64,000 bases of DNA from Sulfidibacter corallicola (GCF_017498545.1 NZ_CP071793.1:3596001-3660000); one strand, 5' to 3'; shown: positions 49,055-58,748, counted from the first letter of the stretch. Numbers and translations are program-made. Notes: a model not told the origin generated them from the sequence alone.

Positions 49055-49760
49055 TCATCATCCTCCGCCATTGGTTTGAGATCCTCGGGAACTCGAACGT
49101 TCCACAAGGATTTCGGTAAGCGCGCGACGCGCCTTCGCCAGGGTCAAACCCCGATAGCTTAGCCCGAATCTCGGCCGGAAGGCAAAGGCAAGCGCGGAAG
49201 GCTTTTCGTAGGTGGTGAGGCCGGTGTCTCGTTGAATCACCGGAAAAACGAAACACGCTGTTGTTTGAGGCGTGCCTGTCCCAGAATTACCGTTTCGCCC
49301 AATATCCATTTCACCACGGAGTCGCCGCCAGGGCCGGGGGCCGGATTGCCGGTGGTCGGTATGCCGAACCACCTGCACACCGGCCAACGGGTTTCAAGTG
49401 GGTAACTAATCGAAGCGAATCGCTAGGGGCTCCCGCATTCACGAGAGGGGCGTCGTGCACGGCCGGATTGGCCCGGTAGGTGCGCCGGCCTTACCGACCC
49501 TGCCCGGCGCACATCAATTAGGTTGGAACTCCTCGCATGGATTACTTCGACAAGTTCATCCGGCGGATGAACCTACCGGGCACGACGAATCTCTGGGCAT
49601 TCGGGTACCCCGAGCGGATTCGTTACAAGAGAGAGCACGAATACCGCAGAGACCTTTGCCAAACGAGTTTGCGCTTTGAATCCGAAGAGTCACAAAAAAA
49701 CGGCCGCGTTCCCCTAGAGGAGACGCGGCCGTTTCTGAGAAACTGTGTCGCGAAAGGACG
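49055..49760. other. Intergenic region
   Basis: A 706-base stretch between two minus-strand genes. It holds the ppiD terminator at 49694-49733 and a GC-rich inverted repeat (GTGCGCCGG at 49480-49488 and CCGGCGCAC at 49504-49512) without a T run. Short open frames here have no convincing ribosome site or codon character. I see no known RNA gene. Confidence 0.45.
49694..49733 (-). terminator. Intrinsic terminator of ppiD
   Basis: Minus strand: an 11-bp stem (AACGGCCGCGT with ACGCGGCCGTT), a loop of about 13 bases and a run of T residues, about 28 bases after the ppiD stop codon. Confidence 0.9.
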
Positions 49761-51689
49761 TTATCGATTGCGCGGGCCCGACATCACGGTCAGCAACTTG
49801 GCTTCCAACTCGTCGGAAGGATCGTACTGCGTCAGGCGACCGTACACGTAAGAGCTGAGGAAGGTCGCTGCTTCCTGGCTCTGGAGGTTTTCGACGATCT
49901 GGAATCGCTCTTCCTCCAACTTGGACAAGTCGGCTTCCTGTTTCTTCGAAAGACGAACCAGGGCGAAACGAGAGTCCTGCTGGGTCTCGTAGGAACCCAG
50001 AAAATCACCCGGTTCGAGCGCGAACAAATCCTCGAAGGCGAGATCTTCGCGACGGATCTGGAAGGGAATCCGGTTGCCGTCCACTTCCTTGGACTCGATG
50101 AAGTGGTTTTCCTTCAGGAAGTCACGCCCGGCTGCCAGGTCCTTCAAGGTCGCTTCGGGCTTGTTCGCCGCGGCAGTCTTGATCTCGTCGTACATCTTTT
50201 CGATGAACTTGCCGGCAGCGATCTTTTCGGCGATCGCCTTGATGCGGTTTTTGTTGGATTCGAAAGCCAACACGTCGCCGCTGCGGGTCGCGACCCACTG
50301 CATGACCACCTGGGTGTTGCCGAGGTTGACCACATCGGTGATGTCTTTTTCGGACTTCAACTGGAAGGCGGCGCGACGAGCCGTGAAGTTGCGGTTCAGG
50401 GTCGGGCCCATTTCGGCCTGATTGTCGTTGTCGAAGTACAGCGACGTTTGCAGCTTCTGCTCCAGGGATTCGGCCGCTTCGTCGAAGCCCATGGTCAGAG
50501 CTTTTTCGCGGAAGGCCGCAGCCCTGTCGCCGATTTGCTTGCGAGCCTTGCGGTTGATCATCTGGTTCCGAATGGTGTTTTGCACGGTTTCGAACTCGCG
50601 CACCGATTCGGGACGGTGCTCGACCCGGTTGATCAGGTGGTATCCGAACGTGGTCTTGACCGGCCCAGAAACCTCGCCGTCGGCCATGGCGAAGGCCGTC
50701 TCTTCGAAGGGCTTGACCATCCGACCGCGAGCGAAAAAGCCCAGGTCGCCACCCCGGCTGGCGTTGGAGGCATCTTCGGAGTAACGCTTGGCGGCTTCTT
50801 CGAAGGCGAGACCGTCGGCGATCTCGTTCTGGATCTCTTGGATCTTGGCCAGTGCTTCCTCGTCGGACAGACCCTGATCACCGGTCTTGATCAGGATGTG
50901 GTTGGCCTTGACCTGCTCCTGTGTGCGGTAGCGCTCGATATTCTCTTCGTATTCCGTCTTCAGTTCTTCGTCGGTGACTTCGATCGAATCGCGCAGCTCC
51001 TGGATGTCCCAAGCGGCGAAGCGCACCTGGCGCTGCTCACCGGTCTTGAATTCCTCGCGGTGCTCGTCGTAGAACTTGCGCAGGTCGTCGCCTTCCAGGG
51101 AGACCTGATCCTTGACGTCGAAGGTGTTGACGACCACCATCTCCAGGTCGACCTTGCGGTTCTGGTCGAGGAAGGCTTCCTTGATCTTCTCTTCCGATAC
51201 GAAGGCGCTGCTGAAAAAGAGGCGGCGGAACTTGTCGGTCGTCAGCGCGTGGTCGCGCAGGTAATCTTCATAGGAACCTACCGGCATGCGGTAGCGACTG
51301 CGAATGAACGCGGCATAATTTTCGTCATCCACGTAGCCGTTGGGGCTTTTGCGGTAATTGATCACAAAATCGCGAAGTTCGGCATCGGAAACGGCGAGGT
51401 CGAGGGAATTGGCCCCGTCCAACATGATCGCTTCCCGAATGAGGCTGGAAACCACGAACTGGTTGAGCTGATCGTCTTTGATGCCTCGATAGACCCCGCG
51501 AAGGTTGACTTCTTGAATGGTGGCGTCGCGCATCTTGATTTTCGAGGACCCTACCTTGGCGATGGTGTCGCCCGGAGCCACGGGAGGAGCTTCTCCAAAC
51601 GAAAAGAGAACATAGCTGGCGAGCGCCGCCACAACCACGGCGATAACGACCTTGCGAGCCGTGGTATTTTTTCGCATGAACTTCATCAT
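49761..51689 (-). CDS. ppiD: PpiD/SurA-type periplasmic peptidyl-prolyl isomerase
   Basis: A 642-residue protein with one N-terminal membrane anchor (residues about 14-32), a SurA-N-like chaperone region, a parvulin domain (about residues 260-360: NHILIKTG, GGDLGFFARGRMVKPFEETAFAM, FGYHLINR) and a second helical chaperone region. This is the layout of PpiD, an inner-membrane chaperone for proteins leaving the Sec translocon. GAGGAG is about ten bases upstream of the start. A strong terminator follows. Confidence 0.9.
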   Translation of the reverse strand: MMKFMRKNTTARKVVIAVVVAALASYVLFSFGEAPPVAPGDTIAKVGSSKIKMRDATIQEVNLRGVYRGIKDDQLNQFVVSSLIREAIMLDGANSLDLAVSDAELRDFVINYRKSPNGYVDDENYAAFIRSRYRMPVGSYEDYLRDHALTTDKFRRLFFSSAFVSEEKIKEAFLDQNRKVDLEMVVVNTFDVKDQVSLEGDDLRKFYDEHREEFKTGEQRQVRFAAWDIQELRDSIEVTDEELKTEYEENIERYRTQEQVKANHILIKTGDQGLSDEEALAKIQEIQNEIADGLAFEEAAKRYSEDASNASRGGDLGFFARGRMVKPFEETAFAMADGEVSGPVKTTFGYHLINRVEHRPESVREFETVQNTIRNQMINRKARKQIGDRAAAFREKALTMGFDEAAESLEQKLQTSLYFDNDNQAEMGPTLNRNFTARRAAFQLKSEKDITDVVNLGNTQVVMQWVATRSGDVLAFESNKNRIKAIAEKIAAGKFIEKMYDEIKTAAANKPEATLKDLAAGRDFLKENHFIESKEVDGNRIPFQIRREDLAFEDLFALEPGDFLGSYETQQDSRFALVRLSKKQEADLSKLEEERFQIVENLQSQEAATFLSSYVYGRLTQYDPSDELEAKLLTVMSGPRNR

Positions 51690-52455
51690 TTAAGAAAACT
51701 CCTCTGAATTAGTGGTAAATGCAGAGCGAACTCTGCCGGTCTTCAAGTGGATGGTTCGGGACGATTCCCTGGATTGGAAAAGCCAAATCGCCGCTTGAAA
51801 AGGAACCGTCGCGTCCGAAACCCGAAGCTGACGGGCTGCAGACGATGATCCACAAAGCGATAGGGCTACGTGACGAACGCGTGAAAAACCTTCCACCAGT
51901 CAAATAGCGTTTGACACAAAGACGCTATTATAAAGGTAAGCATCCCGCCTCGCAACGAGGGAATTCCCCGATCCGCATGGGACGGGCCCTCGCGATCCAG
52001 TGTCGCCTCGACGCATCCTTCTGCCGCCATAGTGGTTCGATGCCCCGAAGCCCATTCGACCGAAACCCGCTCCGGCGGCCGCCTCCCACAGGAAAAGATC
52101 GTGTAAAATCTGTGGGTTGCACGGATCAGGGAGGCTACCGGCACGATGTGAAAAAAATGTCCGGGTATTGGCGCGGGTCACGGTTGCGGGAATCGAGACC
52201 GTGGTAGCTTGACGAATCGGGCGGGCTTCGGCCGATCTCCGGAAGAGACCCCTGGCGGCAAGCGCCATTTCTCAGTTTTTCTCAGGATTCACCCCAATCG
52301 AACCTGAGCGTATGTTTGGTTTATTTGCAAAACCATTTCTGATAAACTAGCGGCCGTACACACATGTAAATAATTGGCATCAAACGTAAAATTCCACCAG
52401 GCTCGAGGTCGTTGGTGGACTTAATTCCGAGCGAAACCATCGGGGTCACGAAGGC
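51690..52455. other. Intergenic region between divergent ppiD and the FecR-domain gene
   Basis: A 766-base stretch without a supportable gene. It contains TGGTTT-ATTTGCA-AAACCA near 52317-52335, a short palindrome upstream of the FecR-domain gene that could be an operator or part of the promoter. No clear sigma70 pair is visible. Confidence 0.4.
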
Positions 52456-53895
52456 ATGAAGGGTATCAAAGTCAACATTTCATCCGCGGAATTCAAAAAG
52501 TGGGGCATTTTTCTGGTCTTCCTCTTCACGATCGTGATCGTCTACATGGTCGCGTTCAAGCCGAAGGGCGAACGTGAAGCGCGAGAGCTGGTGGATCGCG
52601 CTCGAGCCACGACACAAGAGGCACGCATCGCCCTACAGACCAACGAGGCCGTGGAAACCAACTCTCAAATCGAGAACGCGGTCAAGGCACTGGAAAAGGC
52701 GCAAAGCCTGATTATCGAAAGCGATTTCACGGCCGCCCGGCTGGAAGCCGAGCGCGCGCTTCGCTACGCCAACAACGTGCTGGAAAAATACGACCCCAAA
52801 AAGGCACTTCGCTCCAAGGTACAGCTCACCGAAGTGGCCAGCGACGTCCAAGTTCGCAAATCCGGTGAAAACAGTTTCCAACGCGCCGCGAAGAGTATTT
52901 CCCTGGCCGCCGGCGACCGGATTCAAACCGGATCCAAGAGCGCCTGCAAAATCGTGTTCATGGAAGGGATGGAAGTGATCGTCCATCCCAACACCCTGAT
53001 CAAGATCGACGAATCGTTCAGGGGTGCATCGGCCCGCAGCATGCTCAACGTGTACGTGGATGCCGGTAGCATCAGCGTGCAGACCAGCTCCCTGAAAGAG
53101 GGGGAACGGGCCTCGATCAGCACCGAGTACACCAGCGCCACCCTCTATGCGAACACCGAGACCCTGCACCACGCCCAAAAGAATCCCCAGCGCAATCAAG
53201 TCTCCGTGCGCAAGGGTCGGGTCGATATGCAGCTCGGCCGGCAATCGTTCAACCTGATCAAGGATCAGCGGATCACGGCGTTGCGGGATCAGCCCGAAGG
53301 TGCCGTGGTCGACCTGTTGCCCGCCCCGACCCCCAGCGGCCCCGCCAATTTTGCCAAGTTTACCGCCAACGCCAACAGCTTCGCCTCGGTCACCTTCTCA
53401 TGGGACGGCATCCAGGGCGCGGATTCCTACGATCTGGAAATCAGCCGCGATCCTTTTTTCCTCAACATCTTCGAGGAACGGCGCGAGTTCCCGGGACAGC
53501 GCGTCGTAGTTCCCAATCTTCAGCCCGGCACCTATTACTGGCGGCTCACCAGCAACGCCATCGCCCTGGCCGAGGGTATTCCCGGCTCGGTTCGCGAGTT
53601 CAGCGTCAGCGAAGCCACCGCCACCCGCGAGGTGTCCAACGTGGACGCCATTCCGCCTTCTCTCAACGTGACGGAGGTCAGTGTCCAAGGCTATCTGGTG
53701 ATCATCCAGGGCAACTCGGAGCGCGACGCCCTGGTCCGCATCAACGACGAGAAAGCCCTGCTCGACGAATACACCGGCGATTTTTCCCACGCGGCGACCA
53801 TGCCCGGCAAAGGCATCTACACGATCAACGTGGTTGCGGAGGATCGTGCCGGAAACCGCAGTTACGAGGCTGTCAAGGTTGAAATCCGCGATTGA
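52456..53895 (+). CDS. FecR-domain membrane-anchored protein with C-terminal beta domains
   Basis: A 479-residue protein. One membrane segment is at residues 17-33, then a coiled-coil-like helical region (to about residue 110). A FecR domain follows (about residues 120-280: VQVRKSGENSFQRA, LAAGDRIQTGSKSACKIVF, GRVDMQL). After a linker come an Fn3-like domain (FSWDGIQGADSYDLEISRDPFF) and an Ig-like domain at the C-terminus. It probably acts as a periplasmic anchored binding protein; no sigma factor gene lies next to it, so a classic FecR anti-sigma role is not supported. It precedes the GGDEF gene by 145 bases on the same strand. Confidence 0.85.
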   Translation: MKGIKVNISSAEFKKWGIFLVFLFTIVIVYMVAFKPKGEREARELVDRARATTQEARIALQTNEAVETNSQIENAVKALEKAQSLIIESDFTAARLEAERALRYANNVLEKYDPKKALRSKVQLTEVASDVQVRKSGENSFQRAAKSISLAAGDRIQTGSKSACKIVFMEGMEVIVHPNTLIKIDESFRGASARSMLNVYVDAGSISVQTSSLKEGERASISTEYTSATLYANTETLHHAQKNPQRNQVSVRKGRVDMQLGRQSFNLIKDQRITALRDQPEGAVVDLLPAPTPSGPANFAKFTANANSFASVTFSWDGIQGADSYDLEISRDPFFLNIFEERREFPGQRVVVPNLQPGTYYWRLTSNAIALAEGIPGSVREFSVSEATATREVSNVDAIPPSLNVTEVSVQGYLVIIQGNSERDALVRINDEKALLDEYTGDFSHAATMPGKGIYTINVVAEDRAGNRSYEAVKVEIRD

Positions 53896-54040
53896 CGCGG
53901 GAACCGTAAGGGAGGGGGTGCTCATGTGTTCTCCATTGCTAGGCACACTTGTCAAAGGCGGCCGCGGCGAGCCACCCAAGGTTTGAACCTACGAAACAAC
54001 CCGGTCCCGACTGAACCCATCAACCACTGAGGACTGGCCC

Positions 54041-55360
54041 TTGAAACACGGACCCATTCTTTTCATTACCGATTCCCAGTATTTGAAGGCCAAAAACCTG
54101 ACGGGCATTCTCTCCGCGTCCGAATTCAGCACCCACCACCTGACCACGGCTCGCGCCACCCTGATCGACACCCGCATCGAGAAAAAGCGGCGTTCCGAGA
54201 TCGAAGCCACCTGTCTCGATCACCACCACCCCTTCTTCTATTACCAGTTGCCCCATCCCTCGGTCGCCGACGATCACGCCCAGGTCCACGAGGCGGCACT
54301 CTATTTCCTGCGCCAACACAACGAGGGCGAGCACCAGCACCCGTCGCCCGAGACCATCGACAAGATCACGCTCAATACCCTGATCGACATCATCACCACC
54401 ACCAACTCGCTGCTCCAACCGGAAGACGTGATGCACTCGGTGATGACGCAAATCCACGAGCTGATCACCTGCGAAGCCTGGTCGGTCCTGATCTTGGACA
54501 AGAACCAGCAGGATACGCTGATCTTCGCGGCGGCGTCGGGCCCCATCAAGGAACAGTTGCGCGGCCTCAAGGTGGCGTTCGGCCAGGGGGTTGCCGGCTG
54601 GGTCGCCAAACATCGCCAACCGATCATCGTCAACGACGCCAAGACCGATCCGCGGTTCATGGATCAGATCGACAAGGACACCAATTTCCAGACCCGCAAC
54701 ATTCTGTGTGCACCTTTGATCAGTCGGGGACGCACGCTCGGGGTGATCGAAATGCTCAATCGCGATCATCCGATCGGGTTCACCGAGAGCGACCTGGAAC
54801 TGGTGCAGATTCTGGTGAACCCGGCCGCGGTCGCCATCGAGAACGCCTATCTCTTCCAAAAGGCCCAGATTCTCACAATCCAGGACGATCTCACCAAACT
54901 GTACAATTCGCGGCACTTGAATCAGTGCCTGGAAACCGAGATCAAGCGGGCCCGCAGACTGCACAAGCCACTGAGCCTGGTGTTCCTGGACCTGGACGGC
55001 TTCAAGGCGGTCAACGACTGTTACGGCCACCTGCAGGGCAGTCAGACGTTGATCGACGTGGCCAAGATCATCAGCGGCTGCGCGCGCGATACGGATATCG
55101 CGGGCCGATGGGGCGGCGACGAGTTCATGCTGATCCTGCCGGCAACCGACACCGAGGGTGCCATCATCGTCAGCGAGCGCATTCGCGACCGCATCGAACA
55201 CCACAGCATCGGCGATTTGAACATGTCGGCCAGCATCGGCATCGCCACCTTCCCGACCCACGGGCACCACAAGGAAGAGTTGATGCAACTGGCCGACAAG
55301 GCCATGTACCGTGTCAAGGACAAAGGCAAGAACGGGATCCTGGTGGCCGACGAACTGTAA
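54041..55360 (+). CDS. GAF-GGDEF diguanylate cyclase
   Basis: A 439-residue protein. Residues 1 to about 90 resemble a receiver-like domain that has lost the phosphorylation residues. A GAF domain is at about 110-270. The GGDEF domain carries GGDEF at 358-362 and a product-inhibition I-site RDTD at 349-352, five residues before it, so it should make c-di-GMP and be feedback-inhibited. The start is a TTG with GAGGA about seven bases upstream. No EAL domain is present. It is the only GGDEF protein in the window; the PilZ-like protein at 6.6 kb is a possible receiver. Confidence 0.9.
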   Translation: MKHGPILFITDSQYLKAKNLTGILSASEFSTHHLTTARATLIDTRIEKKRRSEIEATCLDHHHPFFYYQLPHPSVADDHAQVHEAALYFLRQHNEGEHQHPSPETIDKITLNTLIDIITTTNSLLQPEDVMHSVMTQIHELITCEAWSVLILDKNQQDTLIFAAASGPIKEQLRGLKVAFGQGVAGWVAKHRQPIIVNDAKTDPRFMDQIDKDTNFQTRNILCAPLISRGRTLGVIEMLNRDHPIGFTESDLELVQILVNPAAVAIENAYLFQKAQILTIQDDLTKLYNSRHLNQCLETEIKRARRLHKPLSLVFLDLDGFKAVNDCYGHLQGSQTLIDVAKIISGCARDTDIAGRWGGDEFMLILPATDTEGAIIVSERIRDRIEHHSIGDLNMSASIGIATFPTHGHHKEELMQLADKAMYRVKDKGKNGILVADEL

Positions 55361-55442
55361 TCCCCCAGCAAGTGTCCATCCAGAAACAGGGTGTTTTTGA
55401 TAGGGATCCTCCAATCGGTCGGGTTTCCAATACGAGCTGCGA

Positions 55443-55490
55443 TCAGGTGTCAGCTAAACACCTTCGAGCAAGTATCTTGCTGACACCTGA
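55443..55490. repeat. Perfect 12-bp inverted repeat
   Basis: TCAGGTGTCAGC (55443-55454) and GCTGACACCTGA (55479-55490) flank 24 bases, in the gap between two convergent genes. There is no T run on either strand, so it is not a usual terminator. A related sequence occurs at 37537-37552. Confidence 0.6.
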
Positions 55491-55574
55491 GAGCCGATAG
55501 CGCGCCCATCCAGCCAAACCCATTTTGGGAGTCCCGATCTTTTCGTCTCTGGATGGGCACTAGCGAGGAAAATC

Positions 55575-56153
55575 CTACCAGCCGCCTTCCTCTTCCAGTC
55601 GGGTGGCGTTCAGGCCGCGATGCAAGCGCACCAACTGAGCCACTTCGCGGCGGATGGTCTCTTCACGGCTCGCATCGTCCAAGCCGGCCACCCGATTGTA
55701 GACATTGGCCGACAGAACCGCCCGCTCCCCCGCCCGCTTCAGCTCTTCGCGAAGCTCTCGACGCCGAGCCGAATAGAGTCCATCGGCCTCGGCCACCTCG
55801 ATTTGATCGTCGCGCTGCATGTCGTAGGCGTAGGCCACCTGCTGGGCGATGCGCCCGATCAAGGCTTCGTCCACCGACGTCGCCTTTTCCGGTTGATCGA
55901 GAAACATGGGCCCTTTTCCCAACATCAACCAATCACCGGAAACCCCGGTAAAGCGGAGGATCGCCGCAATCGCGTCGAACCCGGGCTTCCTCAAGCCGCT
56001 GTGGTAATCGCGCAGCGAAGGATAGGCCATACCGGCTTCCCGCGCGAATCGCTTGATTTTCATGTTCTTGGATTCAATGGCCAATTTGATGCGACACTTG
56101 ATCGCTTCGTCGGAAGAGGGATCGTCCGTCATGGCGGCGGGATCTTGCTGCAT
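55575..56153 (-). CDS. XRE-family helix-turn-helix transcriptional regulator
   Basis: A 192-residue protein. Residues about 20-80 fit a helix-turn-helix of the XRE/CI type (MKIKRFAREAGMAYPSLRDYHSGLRKPGFDAIAAILRFTGVSGDWLMLG), the pattern of phage-repressor-like and bacteriophage CI-type proteins. The remainder is a helical region with no recognisable ligand domain; it may mediate oligomerisation. GGAG is seven bases before the ATG at 56153. Direct repeats upstream at 56186-56214 suggest autoregulation. No phage genes are nearby. Confidence 0.8.
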   Translation of the reverse strand: MQQDPAAMTDDPSSDEAIKCRIKLAIESKNMKIKRFAREAGMAYPSLRDYHSGLRKPGFDAIAAILRFTGVSGDWLMLGKGPMFLDQPEKATSVDEALIGRIAQQVAYAYDMQRDDQIEVAEADGLYSARRRELREELKRAGERAVLSANVYNRVAGLDDASREETIRREVAQLVRLHRGLNATRLEEEGGW

Positions 56154-56185
56154 GCTGGTGCTCCGTAGGGGTTCACCCACCGGCA

Positions 56186-56214
56186 GTCTACCAATATGCC
56201 GACGCGTCTATCAA
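56186..56214. promoter_or_regulatory. Direct repeats upstream of the XRE gene, possible operator
   Basis: GTCTACCAA (56186-56194) and GTCTATCAA (56206-56214) match at eight of nine bases and begin 20 bases apart, about two DNA turns, 33-61 bases upstream of the XRE start. That is where an autoregulating repressor would bind. Confidence 0.45.
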
Positions 56215-56382
56215 TGAAAGCCTGTTCGCGGCCGGAGGTGTTCAACCGTTGGCGTACCGTTCTTTTCACGAAACAACGCGATCGGCCGATCTAATCCGAT
56301 TTCGGCCGATCCGGATCCCATCCATCGCAGTCACGCAGCACATCGAGCCCAAAACGCCCTCACTCCCGGATGTGGCTGCGGT

Positions 56383-56712
56383 TCAGAGCCAGTCGTCGCA
56401 GGCCGGTTTCTCGATGACGCGATGGTTGTGGGGGTTCAACCTTTCGACCACCAGGGAATACACGCGGTTCGGCAACATTTGGGTGCCATAGAAGGACAGG
56501 ACGTAGTGATCGAATTGCCAGTCCCAGGTGAGCCGGCCGCGGAGAACTCGATCGAACTCGTGTCCCATATCGGGCAGGCCGATATCGCGAAACCAGGTCA
56601 CGTGGTCCAATTTAGGATTTTCCTGAGTCAGGGGAGTGTCATAAAAACGGCCTTCATAAAAAGCCCAAAGAGCGTCGACAGGCTGAGTTCGCTCAGCAGA
56701 GGGTGGCGCCAC
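56383..56712 (-). CDS. Small hypothetical protein
   Basis: A 109-residue protein that I do not recognise. It is rich in aromatic residues (WAFYEGRFYDTP, VTWFRDIG, LTWDWQFDHYVLSFYG) and basic near the end, with no signal peptide or membrane segment. GGGGAGG lies seven bases upstream of the GTG at 56712. It sits between the rhomboid gene and the XRE gene, all on the minus strand. Codon character looks real, so I treat it as a gene. Confidence 0.65.
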   Translation of the reverse strand: MAPPSAERTQPVDALWAFYEGRFYDTPLTQENPKLDHVTWFRDIGLPDMGHEFDRVLRGRLTWDWQFDHYVLSFYGTQMLPNRVYSLVVERLNPHNHRVIEKPACDDWL

Positions 56713-56832
56713 GAAAATACCTCCCCGAAGGAAAGATGGAATGGAGTTCCGGATTATTGTACACGGGTTGGCCGGTGGGGGCCATTCCAAGCGGCCTGCG
56801 GGCCCACAAACCCAGTTCCGGGGACCCGGGGT

Positions 56833-57525
56833 TCAGAAAGGGTCGCGCCACAGCCAATCGTCTCCAGGGTCCTCTCCCGTCTCCTTGACGTCCTTGGTGG
56901 GCACGTCGATATGCCGGTAGCGATAGGCCAAGGCACCCCCGACGATCGCGCCGAACAGGTGGCCTTCCCACGAGACGCCGACCCGGATCGGCAAAATGCC
57001 CCAGATGGCGCTGCCGAACATGAATGCCGTCACCAGGGCGGCGGCGACGGCGCGTTTGTCACCGCGGAGAATCCCGCTGATGAATAAAAACCCCAACAGG
57101 CCATAGACCAGGCCACTGGCGCCGATGTGGTAAGAAGGCCTCGCAAACAACCAGACCAGCGCGCTGCAGCCCACGGCGGACCAGCAGATCACGGGCCAGA
57201 CGAGGCGGGGATAGTAAACCGAGAGCAAAATGCCCAACACGAGCAAGGTGAAGGTATTGGTGCCCAGGTGGGAGAAATCGCCATGCAGAAACGGCATGGT
57301 GATCAGGCCCGCCAGGCCGATGGGATCGCGTGGCTTCAGGCCCCACTGCGCCAAGGAGAAACCGCCGATGGTTTCGACCACCTTGACGCTCCACATGACA
57401 AAAATCAGGAGCAGCAGCCCCAGCAGCCGCAATTGGAAATCGACAGGTTCCCGCCGAGCCGCCGGGGAGAGCTTGGGTCCGCGAATCAGAAATCTCCTGC
57501 TGCCGCACTCATGATGAGACCGCAC
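56833..57525 (-). CDS. Rhomboid-family intramembrane serine protease
   Basis: A 230-residue membrane protein with about six hydrophobic segments. The catalytic Ser is Ser137 (GASGLVYG) and the catalytic His is His189 (WEGHLFG). HGDFSHLGTN (81-90) matches the conserved oxyanion region of rhomboids. The C-terminal tail is hydrophilic. The GTG at 57525 overlaps the DUF819 gene by 40 bases, consistent with cotranscription; the true start may be a little further in, near AGGAGA at 57494. The overlap suggests a functional pairing. Confidence 0.85.
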   Translation of the reverse strand: MRSHHECGSRRFLIRGPKLSPAARREPVDFQLRLLGLLLLIFVMWSVKVVETIGGFSLAQWGLKPRDPIGLAGLITMPFLHGDFSHLGTNTFTLLVLGILLSVYYPRLVWPVICWSAVGCSALVWLFARPSYHIGASGLVYGLLGFLFISGILRGDKRAVAAALVTAFMFGSAIWGILPIRVGVSWEGHLFGAIVGGALAYRYRHIDVPTKDVKETGEDPGDDWLWRDPF

Positions 57526-58748
57526 AACCAGGCCCCGCCGGTACCGACGAAGTAGCCGAACACGGCCAAGAGCACACCGACGGGCGCCAGCGTGGGGTGA
57601 AAGGCCGAAGCCACGACGGGGGCGGAGGCGGCGCCACCTACGTTGGCCTGACTGCCGACCGCCAGAAAGAACAGCGGCGCGCGAATCACCTTGGCCACCA
57701 CGATCAGCAACGTGGCGTGAATCGAAATCCAGATCAGGCCGACCACGAACAGGCCGGGCGCCTCTTTCATGGCGGTGATGTCCATCTTCATACCGATCGA
57801 GGCCACCAACACGTAGAGCATGGCCGAACCCACGCGGGACGCGCCTACCCCTTCCAGTTTGGAAGCCTTGGTGAAGGAGAGAAGCAAGCCGATGGCAGTC
57901 GCCGTCATAATCAGCCAGAAAAACTTACTGGTGATGCTCAATTTTTGGAAAGTAGCGGCATGTTCATGGTTTTGGAGCCAAGGACCCATCACATCGGCAA
58001 CGAGGTGTCCCACCGCCGTCACGGCAAAACCCACGCCGAGCAACAGCATTAAATCGGTGAGGGTGGGAATTTGGGCCATCTTAGATTGAAGGTCCTCCAT
58101 CTTGGTTTGTAGCTCTTTGATGGCGCTGGAATCCGCTTTAAGGATGCGGTCGTATTTATCGGGGTCGCCGGCCATGAACAGGATGCAGGCCATCCAGATG
58201 TTGGCGACGATCACGTCGACGGCGATCATGGAGGAAAACACCGTATCGCCCACTTCGAAGATTTCCTTCATGGCGGTCTGGTTGGCGCCGCCGCCGATCC
58301 AACTGCCGGCCACGGTGGTCATGCCGCGCCAGATGGCGTCGGGGCCCGCGCCACCCACGACGTCGGGATTGATGGCACTCATGATCAGCAGAGACAGCGG
58401 CCCCCCGATGATGATCCCGATCGTGCCGGTGAAAAACATGATGATGGCCTTGGGCCCGAGCCGCAGGATCCCCTGGAGATCGATACTCAGGCAGAGCAGG
58501 ACGAGACAGGTGGGCAGCAGGTAACGCGAGGAGACGAAGTACAGGTTGGATGCTTCGCCACTGATGACCCCGAAGGTGCTGAACACGGAAGGCACGAAGT
58601 AGCACAACAAAAGCGCCGGTACCACGCGGTAGAATTTCTTGAACACGGGGTTCGAGCTGTGGGATGTCACGAAAATGATGGCAAGGATGGTCATGAGCAG
58701 GCCCAGGACCACCGCGTCGTTGGTGATGAGCGGCGCCGATTGTTCCAT
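57486..58748 (-). CDS. DUF819-family membrane protein
   Basis: A 420-residue integral membrane protein with about ten hydrophobic segments. It carries the DUF819 hallmark blocks TTVAGSWIGGGANQTAM and FLAVGSQANVGGAASAPVVASAFHP. The function of the family is not firmly known to me; a transporter role is usual speculation. The start at 58748 has GGAGG about 13 bases upstream, so an earlier start is not excluded. It overlaps the rhomboid gene by 40 bases at its 3' end, and the two form a two-gene unit. Confidence 0.82.
   Translation of the reverse strand: MEQSAPLITNDAVVLGLLMTILAIIFVTSHSSNPVFKKFYRVVPALLLCYFVPSVFSTFGVISGEASNLYFVSSRYLLPTCLVLLCLSIDLQGILRLGPKAIIMFFTGTIGIIIGGPLSLLIMSAINPDVVGGAGPDAIWRGMTTVAGSWIGGGANQTAMKEIFEVGDTVFSSMIAVDVIVANIWMACILFMAGDPDKYDRILKADSSAIKELQTKMEDLQSKMAQIPTLTDLMLLLGVGFAVTAVGHLVADVMGPWLQNHEHAATFQKLSITSKFFWLIMTATAIGLLLSFTKASKLEGVGASRVGSAMLYVLVASIGMKMDITAMKEAPGLFVVGLIWISIHATLLIVVAKVIRAPLFFLAVGSQANVGGAASAPVVASAFHPTLAPVGVLLAVFGYFVGTGGAWLCGLIMSAAAGDF

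Noticed and set aside
49537..49851. 104-residue plus-strand frame in the gap before ppiD
   Set aside because: It runs through the ppiD terminator and into ppiD in reverse, with no family or clear ribosome site.
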